From: DAISKN01 sp964553925 | GTDB lineage: Bacteria; Acidobacteriota; Vicinamibacteria; Marinacidobacterales; SMYC01 | Assembly: GCA_964553925.1 (NCBI GenBank) | Contig: CAZKNR010000141.1 | Span: 1 to 64,000, forward strand | Direction of reading: 5' to 3' | DNA: 64,000 nucleotides | Part shown: positions 1 to 8,346 of the stretch, piece by piece | Numbering within the stretch: position 1 is the first letter of the stretch | Layout: each line of letters opens with the position of its first letter | Position numbers and translations under genes: made by a program | Notes under the pieces: generated by a model | The model's database searches: none | The model's input: only the letters and a program-made list of their open reading frames with translations | What the model was told of the DNA's origin: nothing

Positions 1-2318
1 ACGGCGAAAGCCGCCAGGAACAACCACGGTTCCGTGGGCGAGACGCCGAAGAGCATGCTCGCGAGAAGGCGGGAGAGGAAGAAGGCGACTCCGAGACCGA
101 CCGCGGAGCCGAGGCCGAGGAGCAGAACGCCTTGTCCCACCGTATGGCGGAGCACGTCTCCTCGCCGGGCGCCGAGCGCCATCCGGATCCCGATCTCGCG
201 GACCCTCGAACCGACGCTGTAGCTCAGGACCCCAAAGAGACCGATCGCCGCGAGGGCGAGAGCGGAGAGCGCAAAAACGCCGAAGAGAACCGACGTGACC
301 CGTGGCGTTTCGACAGTTGCGGAAATGACCTCCTCGAGGGGGCGCACGTTCGCGAGGGCCATCTGAGGATCGATCTCGGACACCACCCGGCGCAGAGGTT
401 CCGCGAACGATTCGGGGGCGGACGTTGTCCTGACCACGAGGTTCATCGAGCGCTGCGGAAGCTGCGCGTACGGGAAGTACATCGCGGGCCGGTCGGAGCG
501 GTCGAGACCGAAGTGCCGCGTATCCTCGACCACCCCCACCACCTGGCGCCACGCGCCGCCGATGCGCACCCGGGATAGCAGTGGATCCTCGTTCGGCCAA
601 TAGTTCTGCGCTGCGAGATCGTTGACCAGAACGACCGGAGGCGCTTCCGCGTCATCGCTATCGCGCAAGAAGCGGCCGCGCGAAAGGCGCATTCGCATCG
701 TCGAGAAGTACGAAGGGGTCGCAGGACGATACCAGGCGACCCACGCCCCTCGAGGCTCGGGGGGCGTCTTGCCTTCGATGAGAAAGCCGGCGTCCGCGTC
801 CACGCCTCCCATGGGAAGCGCGAAGATCGCTCCCGCTGCCTCCGCCCCGGGGAGAGCGCTCGCGCGCTCCTGGACAATGTCCAAAAAAGCGATCCGCCGG
901 GAAGGGTCCTCATAGGCGGAGCTCGAAAGGTCAAGACCCGCGGTAAGAAGGTTCTTGGGGTCGAACCCGGGATCGACCCGCGTCAGCGTCCGGAAGCTCT
1001 CGAGGAGAAGACTCGCTCCCACCAGGAGCGCGAGCGCGAGAGCGACTTCGAGGACTACGAGGGCGCTCCGGAAGCGATGAGCGCCGAAGGCTGTAGAGCC
1101 TCGCGCCCCGTCCTTCAGGGATCGGTGGAGATCGGGCTTCGAGCCTCGGAGCGCCGGAACGAGACCGAAGAGGAGCGCGCTGGCCGCGGCCATGGCGAGC
1201 GTGAAGCCGAGGACGCGCCGGTCGACGCTCACCTCGTCGAGGCGCGGAAAGCCGTCAGGAACGAGAGCCAGAAGAACGTCGACTCCCCAGAGGGCGATGA
1301 CGATGCCCAGGGACGCGCCGGCGACGGCGAGCAGGAGGCTTTCGGTGAGGAGCTGTCGGAGGAGCCGCGCTCTCGTCGCCCCCATCGCGACCCGAGTCGC
1401 CACTTCCCTCTCGCGCTCGACCGCGCGCGCAAGCAGCAGGCTCGCGACATTCGCGCAGGCGATAAGGAGGACGAAGGACACGGCTCCCAGAAGAGCCAGG
1501 AGCGCGGGGCGGATTCTTCCCACCAACTGCTCGTGCAGCGGCACCAGGTTCACGCCGACACCGCGATTGTCCTCGGGGTACTCGCTCTCGAGGCGCCGGG
1601 CGAGGGCCTCCATGTCTCTCCGGGCGCGATCGAGCGCGACGCCGGACTTGAGCCTCGCGACCACCCTGAGGGTGACGCAGCCCCGCCCGCACGAGCTCGC
1701 GGGGTCGATCCGCAGCGGAACGAAGATCTCCGGATCGGATATCAAGGGAAAGAGGGTATCCGGCGGAAGAACCCCGATGACGGTAGCCGGCGTCTCGCCG
1801 AGGGTGACGCGCTCCCCGAGGACGCCGCGGTCTCCTCCGAATCGCCGCTGCCAGAGGGAGTGCGACAGCAGGACGACGAGCTCCGCCTTTGGACTGTCTT
1901 CTTCCGGACGGAAGTCGCGACCGAACAGTGGAGTGATGCCGAGAATCGAGAACGCGTCGTGGGAGACGGACGCGCCCTGAATCGGCTCGGGCTCTGGCAT
2001 TCGGAGGGTGGCGGCGTAGTTCCCAAAAGCAAAAACGCCGTCGAAGACCTCGGCCTGTTCCCGCCAGTCGGAAAAGTTCTCGAAAGACGCCCACTCCGTC
2101 GAAGGTCCCTCGATGCGGCTGTGATCCTGCCAGACCATGACGAGATTCTGAGGCTCGGCGTAGGGGAGAGGTCGAAGGAGGACTCCATTCACCACGCTGA
2201 AGATGGCGGTGTTGGCGCCGACTCCGAGAGCGAGGGTCAGAACCGCGACCAGCGTGATGCCCGGCTTCTGCACGAGGAGGCGGAGCCCGAAGCGAACGTC
2301 TGCGATCAGCGTTTCCAT
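1..2318 (-). CDS. ADOP-type MacB/FtsX permease, 3' end cut by window edge
   Basis: Read from the ATG at 2318, the minus strand stays open to the window edge (about 772 codons). It begins METLIADVRFGLRLL, followed by a first membrane segment with the motif ALGVGANTAIFSVVNG and LLRPLPYAEP, the usual opening of acidobacterial duplicated orphan permeases. A periplasmic MacB-type domain follows, then FtsX helices around residues 270-400, a second set from about residue 440, and near the edge the family signature REIGIRMALGARRGDVL. Only the last few dozen residues should be missing. No ATPase domain is attached, which is normal for this family; the substrate is unknown. The start codon lies in a CATG shared with the divergent gene at 2317, so the two reading frames touch head to head. 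Confidence 0.9.
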   Translation of the reverse strand, partial: METLIADVRFGLRLLVQKPGITLVAVLTLALGVGANTAIFSVVNGVLLRPLPYAEPQNLVMVWQDHSRIEGPSTEWASFENFSDWREQAEVFDGVFAFGNYAATLRMPEPEPIQGASVSHDAFSILGITPLFGRDFRPEEDSPKAELVVLLSHSLWQRRFGGDRGVLGERVTLGETPATVIGVLPPDTLFPLISDPEIFVPLRIDPASSCGRGCVTLRVVARLKSGVALDRARRDMEALARRLESEYPEDNRGVGVNLVPLHEQLVGRIRPALLALLGAVSFVLLIACANVASLLLARAVEREREVATRVAMGATRARLLRQLLTESLLLAVAGASLGIVIALWGVDVLLALVPDGFPRLDEVSVDRRVLGFTLAMAAASALLFGLVPALRGSKPDLHRSLKDGARGSTAFGAHRFRSALVVLEVALALALLVGASLLLESFRTLTRVDPGFDPKNLLTAGLDLSSSAYEDPSRRIAFLDIVQERASALPGAEAAGAIFALPMGGVDADAGFLIEGKTPPEPRGAWVAWYRPATPSYFSTMRMRLSRGRFLRDSDDAEAPPVVLVNDLAAQNYWPNEDPLLSRVRIGGAWRQVVGVVEDTRHFGLDRSDRPAMYFPYAQLPQRSMNLVVRTTSAPESFAEPLRRVVSEIDPQMALANVRPLEEVISATVETPRVTSVLFGVFALSALALAAIGLFGVLSYSVGSRVREIGIRMALGARRGDVLRHTVGQGVLLLGLGSAVGLGVAFFLSRLLASMLFGVSPTEPWLFLAAFA

Positions 2319-3864
2319 GACCGAACCCACGAGCAAACACTATGCCACTACGGAACCCGCGTGGATCCAGGGTGCCCGTCCCCGGTGGAGCAACTCCTCT
2401 GTCCGCTACCGCACCCTGGGTCCCGAAAACGGACGCCTCTGCCGTCTCGTGAGACCATGGATCGTGCTCGATGCTTTCGATCGGGCGGACGCCCGCCGCT
2501 ACCTTCCGCACGCGTCGCCCGAAACCCTCGAGGCTTTCGCGACGCGGCAGCTAGGAGCGCGGAGACGGCTCGCGGCGCTCGTCGCTTTCTACCGGAGGAA
2601 TCCCTGCCGGATGGCGCGGATTCACCTCCTGACCGCCGCCGCGGTGACCCTCGGTCGCTTCTGTGGTTTCTCTCCTGCGTTCGACGCCATCGGAGAAGCG
2701 CTCATGCCCGTGGGAGCGGAGGACACGCCTCGGAGCGTAGGGTGGCAGGCCTACGAAGAGGCTTGCCGCGCTCTTCGGCCCTTCGAGGTGCGCGACGAGC
2801 TCTGGATGATCGCCCACGTTCGGGACATGGAAGCCGTGAAGCGCGAAGGAACCGACCAGGCGTTTTATTTCGAGTACGAGGCGCACCGGGACGATCCGAC
2901 CTGGCGCCTCTTGAAACAGCACATGGAGATGACGCTCGGAGCCCGGCTTCTGGATCGCTCCGCCCTTCAGGGCGCCATCGCCTATGAGACCGCGATGGCT
3001 CAGGGGATCGCGACCGCTCTCTCTCGTATCGTACGCGCCGGATCGAGACTCCTCCATCGATATGCCGCCGAGGCGGTGAAAGCTCTCCTCCTGCCGTCGC
3101 GCGAGCCGCCTCGAGAGATTCCGAGCTACCGGAAGACGGCCCTGCTACTCGCGTTCTACGCCTGCAGTGCCTTCTCGGCCTCCACGGTCTACCGCCGTGG
3201 GGTTCGCCTCCGCGACCGCGGCCTCGTCGCCGATGACGACGCCTGGCCTCTTCTCTCGGAGGTCCTCGGCGATCGCGTGGGGGAGGTCGATCCGGCGATC
3301 GTCCGATTCTACGGAAACCCGTCCCGGTTCCCGGTGCGCGCGCGGCTCGAGCTTCACACCCTCCCCGCCCGGTTCTGGTCCCGGGCCGCGACGTTTCTCG
3401 TCGGCCAGGGGCTCTATGAGACTCCGGAGGGAGAGATCGACGCCCGCTTCCGCGTCTATCGGCGCGGCGACGGCTCGATGCACTTCGTCCGCGAGCTTTA
3501 TCTCGGCGAACAGCTTCGGGTCTTCGATTCCGACTTCGTGATTCGGAAACTGGACGGCCGCCCGCGGCTGGTCGAAGTCTTCGTCGATAACGGGGTCGAG
3601 GTCGAAATGGCGGTCGAGCCCCTTCCGGGAGGAGGGCTCGTCATCCGAGGCGAGCGCGTGCGCGTGCGGGGCGTCCCGGTCCCGCGCTTCGGAATCGTGG
3701 TGGAGTTCCGGAGCCGGGTCGAGGACCAGCACTACCTCACAATCGACGGCGCGCTCTTGATGAGGCCGACGAGCCGATGGGGACGCTTCCTCGCGCACTC
3801 GGTCCTTCGCCGCCCGGAGGAGCTCGGCGCGATCCACTACCGGATCGGCCCGCCCTCCAGTTGA
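2317..3864 (+). CDS. Hypothetical protein with possible DUF4166-like C-terminal half
   Basis: About 515 residues if translation begins at the ATG at 2317. A GTG at 2449 (VRPWIVLDAF) is an alternative, and I prefer it slightly because the first 44 residues look unlike the rest. The N-terminal half is helical and charged (DELWMIAHVRDMEAVKREG, then a basic segment). The C-terminal third (from about residue 330) is a beta-rich domain with FYGNPSRFPVRARLEL, HFVRELYLGEQLRVFDSDF and VDNGVEVEMAVEPLPGGG. This resembles DUF4166, which often ends sugar- or lipid-related oxidoreductases, but the match is from memory and loose. No signal peptide is evident. It is followed after 1 bp, tail to tail, by the GH99-like gene. 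Function unknown. Confidence 0.6.
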   Translation: MTEPTSKHYATTEPAWIQGARPRWSNSSVRYRTLGPENGRLCRLVRPWIVLDAFDRADARRYLPHASPETLEAFATRQLGARRRLAALVAFYRRNPCRMARIHLLTAAAVTLGRFCGFSPAFDAIGEALMPVGAEDTPRSVGWQAYEEACRALRPFEVRDELWMIAHVRDMEAVKREGTDQAFYFEYEAHRDDPTWRLLKQHMEMTLGARLLDRSALQGAIAYETAMAQGIATALSRIVRAGSRLLHRYAAEAVKALLLPSREPPREIPSYRKTALLLAFYACSAFSASTVYRRGVRLRDRGLVADDDAWPLLSEVLGDRVGEVDPAIVRFYGNPSRFPVRARLELHTLPARFWSRAATFLVGQGLYETPEGEIDARFRVYRRGDGSMHFVRELYLGEQLRVFDSDFVIRKLDGRPRLVEVFVDNGVEVEMAVEPLPGGGLVIRGERVRVRGVPVPRFGIVVEFRSRVEDQHYLTIDGALLMRPTSRWGRFLAHSVLRRPEELGAIHYRIGPPSS

Positions 3865-3865
3865 C

Positions 3866-5251
3866 CTACGCTTTTCGTCCGGTCTCGATGTGGCGCGCGG
3901 TCACGAGCGGGCGGATCGCCTCCGAAAGCGCGGCGATCCGGTAGTCGCCGTAGTCCGGATTGTGATAGCCGTGGGCTCGCTCCGCGGCTGTCAGATCGAG
4001 CTCGTCCTTCATCGGCTCGAAGGCGTGTCCCTCGTGCCATTCGTTGAACGAATTGATATAGACGAGGAAGAACGAGTCCTCGTAGTTCGAGAGCCGGGTA
4101 TCGTTCTGAATCTCGATCGTGGCCGCGATGGACGACCGGATGCGCTCGATCGAAAGCGCCGCCGCTAGCTCGCGGTGGTCCCCGCGCCCGAAGTCCAAGG
4201 GACCCGCCGGGGGCGCGAACGGCCGAGGCTGGTAGCAGCTCTCGGGGGGGACGTGCTCGAGCGGGATCTCGTCGTAGCCCGGGTTCACGTTGAACGAGAA
4301 GAGAAGCCCCGCGGCCGAGGCGCCGCGTGCGAGCGGACCGTACTCCTCGGGGGCGATGAAATTGTCATAGATCCCGATGCCATCGAAGCCGGAGGCGGGA
4401 GTCCTCCCGAAGTCCAGTGAATCCGCAAGGAGGATCACCCGGTCGAAGTCCCATCGGAGCTCGCGCCGAATGCGGCCGATCTGGCGGCTCCACAGGTCGT
4501 CGGGGGTGTAGTCGGGGACCTTCCGGGTCACCCCGTGGCAATCCACGATCGTCTCCGGGAGGATCGTGCGGAATCCCTTGAATACCGGGCCCTCGCTCCC
4601 GTCCGCGTTCCGCAGGATGAGGAACGCGTCCCAGCCACGTTTCTCACCGTACTCGGTCAGCAGGAAGAGCACGTCGTCGAAGAAACGATGCCCGCGATCG
4701 TCCGCGTAGGGCTCGAGCCCGAACGTGACCGCGATCCCGCGCTCCTTCATCACGTCCATGACGTCGTGCACGGTCCGGTCTTCGTAGCTTCCCCGCCCCC
4801 ACCAGGAGAGTGAGATTGCACCGGCGCCGGAAGCCGCGATCCAGCGGGCGTGCTGCTCGATCACCGCCCGCGATCGGGAATCGTAGGCGCCGAGCCGAGG
4901 CACGTGCTCGCTCGCGAGGTCGTGAGGCGGGTTGCGGCCGCTCCCGTTCCAGTGGCGCCACGGATCGCGGCCGTACCACGGGTAGTACTCGAAGACGAAG
5001 CGCCGGTCCAGATCGGAGAACCGATCACCGAGAGGAGACGGCGCCGGACTCGGGGCGATGCCTTGGGGAACGTCCGCAGGCAGTTTCTGACCGGACTTGA
5101 GCGCTGCGACGACCGAGGACTCCCTCAGCCAGCTTCGTCCGTACCTTACCCACGAAGGCTCGTTCGCGCCCAGGGAAACAAGACCCGGCAGAGCCGCCGC
5201 ATTCTGGAGAAACCGTCTTCGGCTGATTCCACTCAACGCCTCATCTTCCAT
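3866..5251 (-). CDS. GH99-like / WbsX-type exported glycoside hydrolase
   Basis: 461 residues. The N-terminus SRRRFLQNAAALPGLVSLGA is a twin-arginine-like signal, so the enzyme is probably exported folded. The body matches the endo-mannanase/GH99-like family: EYYPWYGRDPWRHWNGSG (about residues 89-106), a TIM-barrel-like core with AISLSWWGRGSYEDRTVHDV, and the C-terminal YINSFNEWHEGHAFEP (about 405-420), the segment that supplies the acidic residues in GH99-like proteins. Characterised relatives act on alpha-mannose-containing glycans or sit in polysaccharide clusters (WbsX). No carbohydrate gene cluster surrounds it here, so the substrate is open. It lies tail to tail with the gene at 2317-3864. 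Confidence 0.75.
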   Translation of the reverse strand: MEDEALSGISRRRFLQNAAALPGLVSLGANEPSWVRYGRSWLRESSVVAALKSGQKLPADVPQGIAPSPAPSPLGDRFSDLDRRFVFEYYPWYGRDPWRHWNGSGRNPPHDLASEHVPRLGAYDSRSRAVIEQHARWIAASGAGAISLSWWGRGSYEDRTVHDVMDVMKERGIAVTFGLEPYADDRGHRFFDDVLFLLTEYGEKRGWDAFLILRNADGSEGPVFKGFRTILPETIVDCHGVTRKVPDYTPDDLWSRQIGRIRRELRWDFDRVILLADSLDFGRTPASGFDGIGIYDNFIAPEEYGPLARGASAAGLLFSFNVNPGYDEIPLEHVPPESCYQPRPFAPPAGPLDFGRGDHRELAAALSIERIRSSIAATIEIQNDTRLSNYEDSFFLVYINSFNEWHEGHAFEPMKDELDLTAAERAHGYHNPDYGDYRIAALSEAIRPLVTARHIETGRKA

Positions 5252-5291
5252 CGAGCGGCCATCCTGAACAAACGCGTTGCCGAAGACCGAC

Positions 5292-5882
5292 TTATGCTGA
5301 GGAGCGTCCGCTCCCGAGCCAGCTTCTCGCGGCGCCGGGCGCCGGCTTGCCGAAGAAGAGCCGCCTCAAATAGAAGCCGAGGAAACGCGTTCGGCTTCGC
5401 CGCCGCTCGACTGCCTCGGGCCGTCCCGCGCACCATAACCTCAGGGTTTCGAACCCCCACTCGGTCGCGAGCTGAAGGAGACGGCGGAAGAGGAGCCCGT
5501 CGAGCACTCGCCCCAGGATTCCGTAGCGGCGATCGTAGTCGTAGACCGTCTTGAAATACGTCCCCTCGGGGCGACTCTCATAGATCCAGACCCCGCGGCC
5601 GTTTCGGATGATGGATTTCCAGTCGTCGGAGTCGAACTCGAAACTCGAGTGCTCGAGGGGCGTCGAATGAAGATATCGCCCGATTCCAGAGACCGCGATC
5701 CCGAAGGCGACGTCGGTGCGGTAGTCGAGAACCCGGAACCCGCGCGCGTCGAGCTCGTCCCGGTACGCGATATGAGTGAAGCGGATGTCCCAGGAGACGT
5801 GCTGCGCGGGCTCCTGGGTGCGCTCCCAGACGACTTCGACCGGAGCTGGAATCAGAGCCTCGACGACGATCTTGCGGGTCAC
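5292..5882 (-). CDS. SRPBCC-family (polyketide cyclase/START-like) protein
   Basis: 196 residues from a GTG at 5882 that overlaps the stop of the upstream gene (GTGA). The opening VTRKIVVEALIPAPVEVVWE is the classic SRPBCC start, in which the first strand leads into the P-x-E-x-V-W helix. Further strands and a long C-terminal helix (LFRRLLQLATEWGFETLRLW, about 140-160) fit a helix-grip ligand-binding fold. A basic tail of about 35 residues follows. The family binds hydrophobic ligands or lipids; no ligand can be read from sequence. The overlap with the membrane protein upstream shows co-translation and suggests a shared job. Confidence 0.75.
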   Translation of the reverse strand: MTRKIVVEALIPAPVEVVWERTQEPAQHVSWDIRFTHIAYRDELDARGFRVLDYRTDVAFGIAVSGIGRYLHSTPLEHSSFEFDSDDWKSIIRNGRGVWIYESRPEGTYFKTVYDYDRRYGILGRVLDGLLFRRLLQLATEWGFETLRLWCAGRPEAVERRRSRTRFLGFYLRRLFFGKPAPGAARSWLGSGRSSA

Positions 5883-6403
5883 GGAAACGCGGTCCTGAAC
5901 GAGTGCCACCGTCTCAGATCGAAGGCGAACAAGCCGACGGCGGAGACTCCCATGAAAGTCATGTAGGCTCGAAGCCACGCCGGAACCGGCGGAGGATCGA
6001 GAACCACGGCAGCGGGGAGTCCGAGATCCGGGAGCACCGCGTGGGCCACGGTCGCGAGATAGCACCCCACGAGGACCGAGAGCACGACGTGCATGAAGTA
6101 CTCCCCGCGGGGAAGACCTCCGAGACCACGGCGGCTCTCCGTCTCCTCCCACACGTCCGCCCAGGCTATGTAGATATCCGCGGCGTAGAGCCCGGCGAGC
6201 GCGAGGAGCGCGGCTCCGTGGAAGCGAAGATTGGCGATGACCAGGAACTGGGATCCGTAAATGAAGTGCCTCATCGTGTGCCAGAGGACTTCTCGCTGAC
6301 ATTCCACGCGCCGGTGAAGACCGTACTGGAATATGTGGTAATAGAGCACGTCGAAGAAGCCCAGGTGGCCGATCGCGAGGAGTAGATAGAAAGCGGCTGC
6401 CAT
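5879..6403 (-). CDS. Polytopic membrane protein, unknown function
   Basis: 174 residues, with an AGGAGA ribosome site nine bases before the ATG at 6403. Four to five hydrophobic segments are visible: MAAAFYLLLAIGHLGFFDVL, FHGAALLALAGLYAADIYIA, FMHVVLSVLVGCYLATVAHA and YMTFMGVSAVGLFAFDL. A histidine-rich stretch lies after the first helix (YYHIFQYGLHRRVECQREVLWHTMRHF), which could bind metal or haem but has no motif I recognise. It overlaps the downstream SRPBCC gene by 4 bp, so the two form an operon. Confidence 0.7.
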   Translation of the reverse strand: MAAAFYLLLAIGHLGFFDVLYYHIFQYGLHRRVECQREVLWHTMRHFIYGSQFLVIANLRFHGAALLALAGLYAADIYIAWADVWEETESRRGLGGLPRGEYFMHVVLSVLVGCYLATVAHAVLPDLGLPAAVVLDPPPVPAWLRAYMTFMGVSAVGLFAFDLRRWHSFRTAFP

Positions 6404-6506
6404 AAGTAGGGTTCTCCTACCATTCTGCTAGAATCCCCAACAGAGGTCCAGCCAAGAGCGCGTAAAAGCTTGACGGGATTGGTCCTCCGAAGATAGGTTT
6501 CCGCTG

Positions 6507-7418
6507 GTGATCGAAAGCATACGTATTTACAACTTCCGTTGTCTTCGGATGGAGGAAGCTCTTCCACTTCGTCCCTTGACGGTGCTCGTCGGTCCCAACG
6601 ATTCGGGGAAGTCGGCCTTCCTCTGGGCATTGGCTTCCCTTGCCCGGATCCACTCACCGCAACGCATCGACCACTGGAGGCAGAAAGACGCTCCCTCCAT
6701 CGAAGCACGCGTGGACGGGAAGAACTACACCTTGGGAATGGCCACGCCCGAGCTGCAAGCGTCCGGACTCTACCAGTTGCCTTCGAGTGGTATTCCCATG
6801 GAGTCGCAAGGTGTTGAAGAGAGTGAAGGCATTCCACCGTTGGCTCGCGACGGCTCCAATCTTCCCACGGTCCTCGATTCCGTTCTGAGAAGGGATCGCA
6901 GGCTATTCGATGAGATCGTGGCGGCGGTCGCCCATCGCGTTCAAGGACTCGAGGATATCAAGATACCAACGCCGGAGGCCGCCAGGAGGCGAATCGAGTT
7001 TGTCATCGAGAAAGGGCTCACGATCCCCGGCAGCGCGGCGTCGACCGGGGTTCGCACAATCGTGTTCTTCGTCATGTTGGCGTATCTTCCCAACCCGCCA
7101 AAGTTGATCCTCATCGAAGAGCCGGAGACGGGCGTCCATCCGAAACGCCTTCTTGACGTCGTGGGGCTTCTGCGCGACGTGACCGAAGGGAAGCACGGGG
7201 ACCGGGCTCAAGTCGTCCTGACGACACATTCGCCATACCTCCTGGATCATATCGATCTCGATCGGGACCAGGTTCTGGTTTTTCGCAGGCGGGACGATGG
7301 GAGTCGGACGCCAGTAGCAGCCGATCGAGAAGGATTGAAAACGTTCCTGGCCGAATTCATGTTGGGAGAGATTTGGTATAACCGCGGTGAAGAGGGCCTT
7401 CTCAAAGCCAAAGCATGA
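6507..7418 (+). CDS. OLD-like AAA ATPase (SMC/RecF-type)
   Basis: 303 residues from a GTG at 6507. The start MIESIRIYNFRCLRMEEALP is the strand that precedes the P-loop in OLD/RecF-type ATPases. The Walker A motif GPNDSGKS is at residues 29-36, the Walker B LILIEEPETGVHP near 199-210, and the H-loop TTHSPYLLDHI near 239. It is shorter than many OLD-family proteins and has no fused Toprim nuclease domain; the C-terminus ends soon after the ATPase fold. The stop overlaps the start of a decayed partner gene (ATGA at 7415). Such two-gene ATPase plus small nuclease or effector units are common in anti-phage loci, but with the partner broken this one is probably not functional as a pair. Confidence 0.85.
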   Translation: MIESIRIYNFRCLRMEEALPLRPLTVLVGPNDSGKSAFLWALASLARIHSPQRIDHWRQKDAPSIEARVDGKNYTLGMATPELQASGLYQLPSSGIPMESQGVEESEGIPPLARDGSNLPTVLDSVLRRDRRLFDEIVAAVAHRVQGLEDIKIPTPEAARRRIEFVIEKGLTIPGSAASTGVRTIVFFVMLAYLPNPPKLILIEEPETGVHPKRLLDVVGLLRDVTEGKHGDRAQVVLTTHSPYLLDHIDLDRDQVLVFRRRDDGSRTPVAADREGLKTFLAEFMLGEIWYNRGEEGLLKAKA

Positions 7419-7614
7419 TCCAGCTCCTCTTCGTCGGCGACGGGGCTCGAGACGCGGTCACGGTACCGCACCTCGTTGCCACGATCACCGGCGCCCGCAT
7501 TGAGGCGACAACCCGCAACTGGGCTCGCTTACATGGCGGCAGCTTGACGGGTTTAGGGCCTTTGTGAAGGAGATCAAGAGTGAGATCGGCCCTCTGGTGG
7601 ATGAACTTGAATAG
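7415..7614 (+). pseudogene. Remnant of the ATPase partner gene (internally deleted, frameshifted)
   Basis: An ORF starts in an ATGA overlap with the ATPase stop and reads MIQLLFVGDGARDAVTVPHL, then a WARLHGG segment, before a stop at 7565-7567 (50 residues). From 7540 a second frame continues as LDGFRAFVKEIKSEIGPL and ends at 7614. The first piece looks like the N-terminus of the small proteins (roughly 200 residues) that I associate with this type of ATPase, and the second looks like their C-terminus. The middle therefore appears to be deleted, with the junction near 7540. The family assignment is from memory and not verified. Confidence 0.55.
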
Positions 7615-7638
7615 CTACGGCAAAGGAGTGGCAAGACG

Positions 7639-8343
7639 ATGTTCCTCTTTCTGTTTTCGAACATGTCATTGACGACTACGGGTCTGGCGTTGGCCGCGGC
7701 TTCGATTCTCGCGGCGCAGAATTATCCCCCGCCGTTTCCCCGGGATGGAGCGACGAAGGTGCTCGAGAACGAGAGCGTCGTCGTCTGGGACGTGACCTGG
7801 GTGAAGGGAAAGCCGACTCCGATGCACCGGCACGTTCTCGGTGTCGTGGGCGTGACGCTCGTTCCCGGAACGGTCCGGGTGACGCTTCCGGACGGGAGCA
7901 CGCGCGAGAGCGAGAAGGATACTCCGGGCGCGGTGAGCGCGGGTGGAAAGGGAATGATCCACATGGAGGAGGGAACGAGCGACGCACCCCGGCGCGCGAT
8001 CCTGATCGAGATCAAGGGTGCTTCGAAGGATCCCGTTCCCGCGCCGGCGGGCGTCGAGCCCGCATGGCCGCGGGAGGGCGCGTCGAAGGTCTTCGAAAAC
8101 GACGAAGCCGTCGTCTGGGATGTCCGGTTCCCGGCCGGAGGAGCAACTCCACTCCATTTTCACGACAAGGACACGGTCGTGGTCGAGCTCGAGCCGGGAG
8201 TGATCCGGAGCGTTCCGCGGGACGGAGATCCCCAGGAAACCACGTGGCAGGGAATGCGCGCGCGCTTCGCCCCTCGCGGCCGCGTCCATCGCGAGGAAGT
8301 CGTGAGCGGATCGCCTCGGGGAATCATCGTCGAGATCAAGTAA
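7639..8343 (+). CDS. Secreted bicupin protein
   Basis: 234 residues with an AGGAG ribosome site and a hydrophobic N-terminus (SLTTTGLALAAASILAAQ) that should act as a signal peptide. Two homologous halves are visible. FPRDGATKVLENESVVVWDV (about 33-52) is matched by WPREGASKVFENDEAVVWDV (about 142-161), each followed by a P-x-H-x-H segment (PTPMHRH, ATPLHFH) and ending in ILIEIKG or IIVEIK. The protein is therefore an internal duplication of a cupin-like fold, with two histidines per half as possible metal ligands. No enzyme family is recognisable. The FAD oxidoreductase follows after 3 bp. Confidence 0.75.
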   Translation: MFLFLFSNMSLTTTGLALAAASILAAQNYPPPFPRDGATKVLENESVVVWDVTWVKGKPTPMHRHVLGVVGVTLVPGTVRVTLPDGSTRESEKDTPGAVSAGGKGMIHMEEGTSDAPRRAILIEIKGASKDPVPAPAGVEPAWPREGASKVFENDEAVVWDVRFPAGGATPLHFHDKDTVVVELEPGVIRSVPRDGDPQETTWQGMRARFAPRGRVHREEVVSGSPRGIIVEIK

Positions 8344-8346
8344 GTC

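Noticed and set aside
1077..2987. Plus-strand ORF of 636 codons
   Set aside because: First part antisense to the permease and last part out of frame with the real gene at 2317-3864; no motif.
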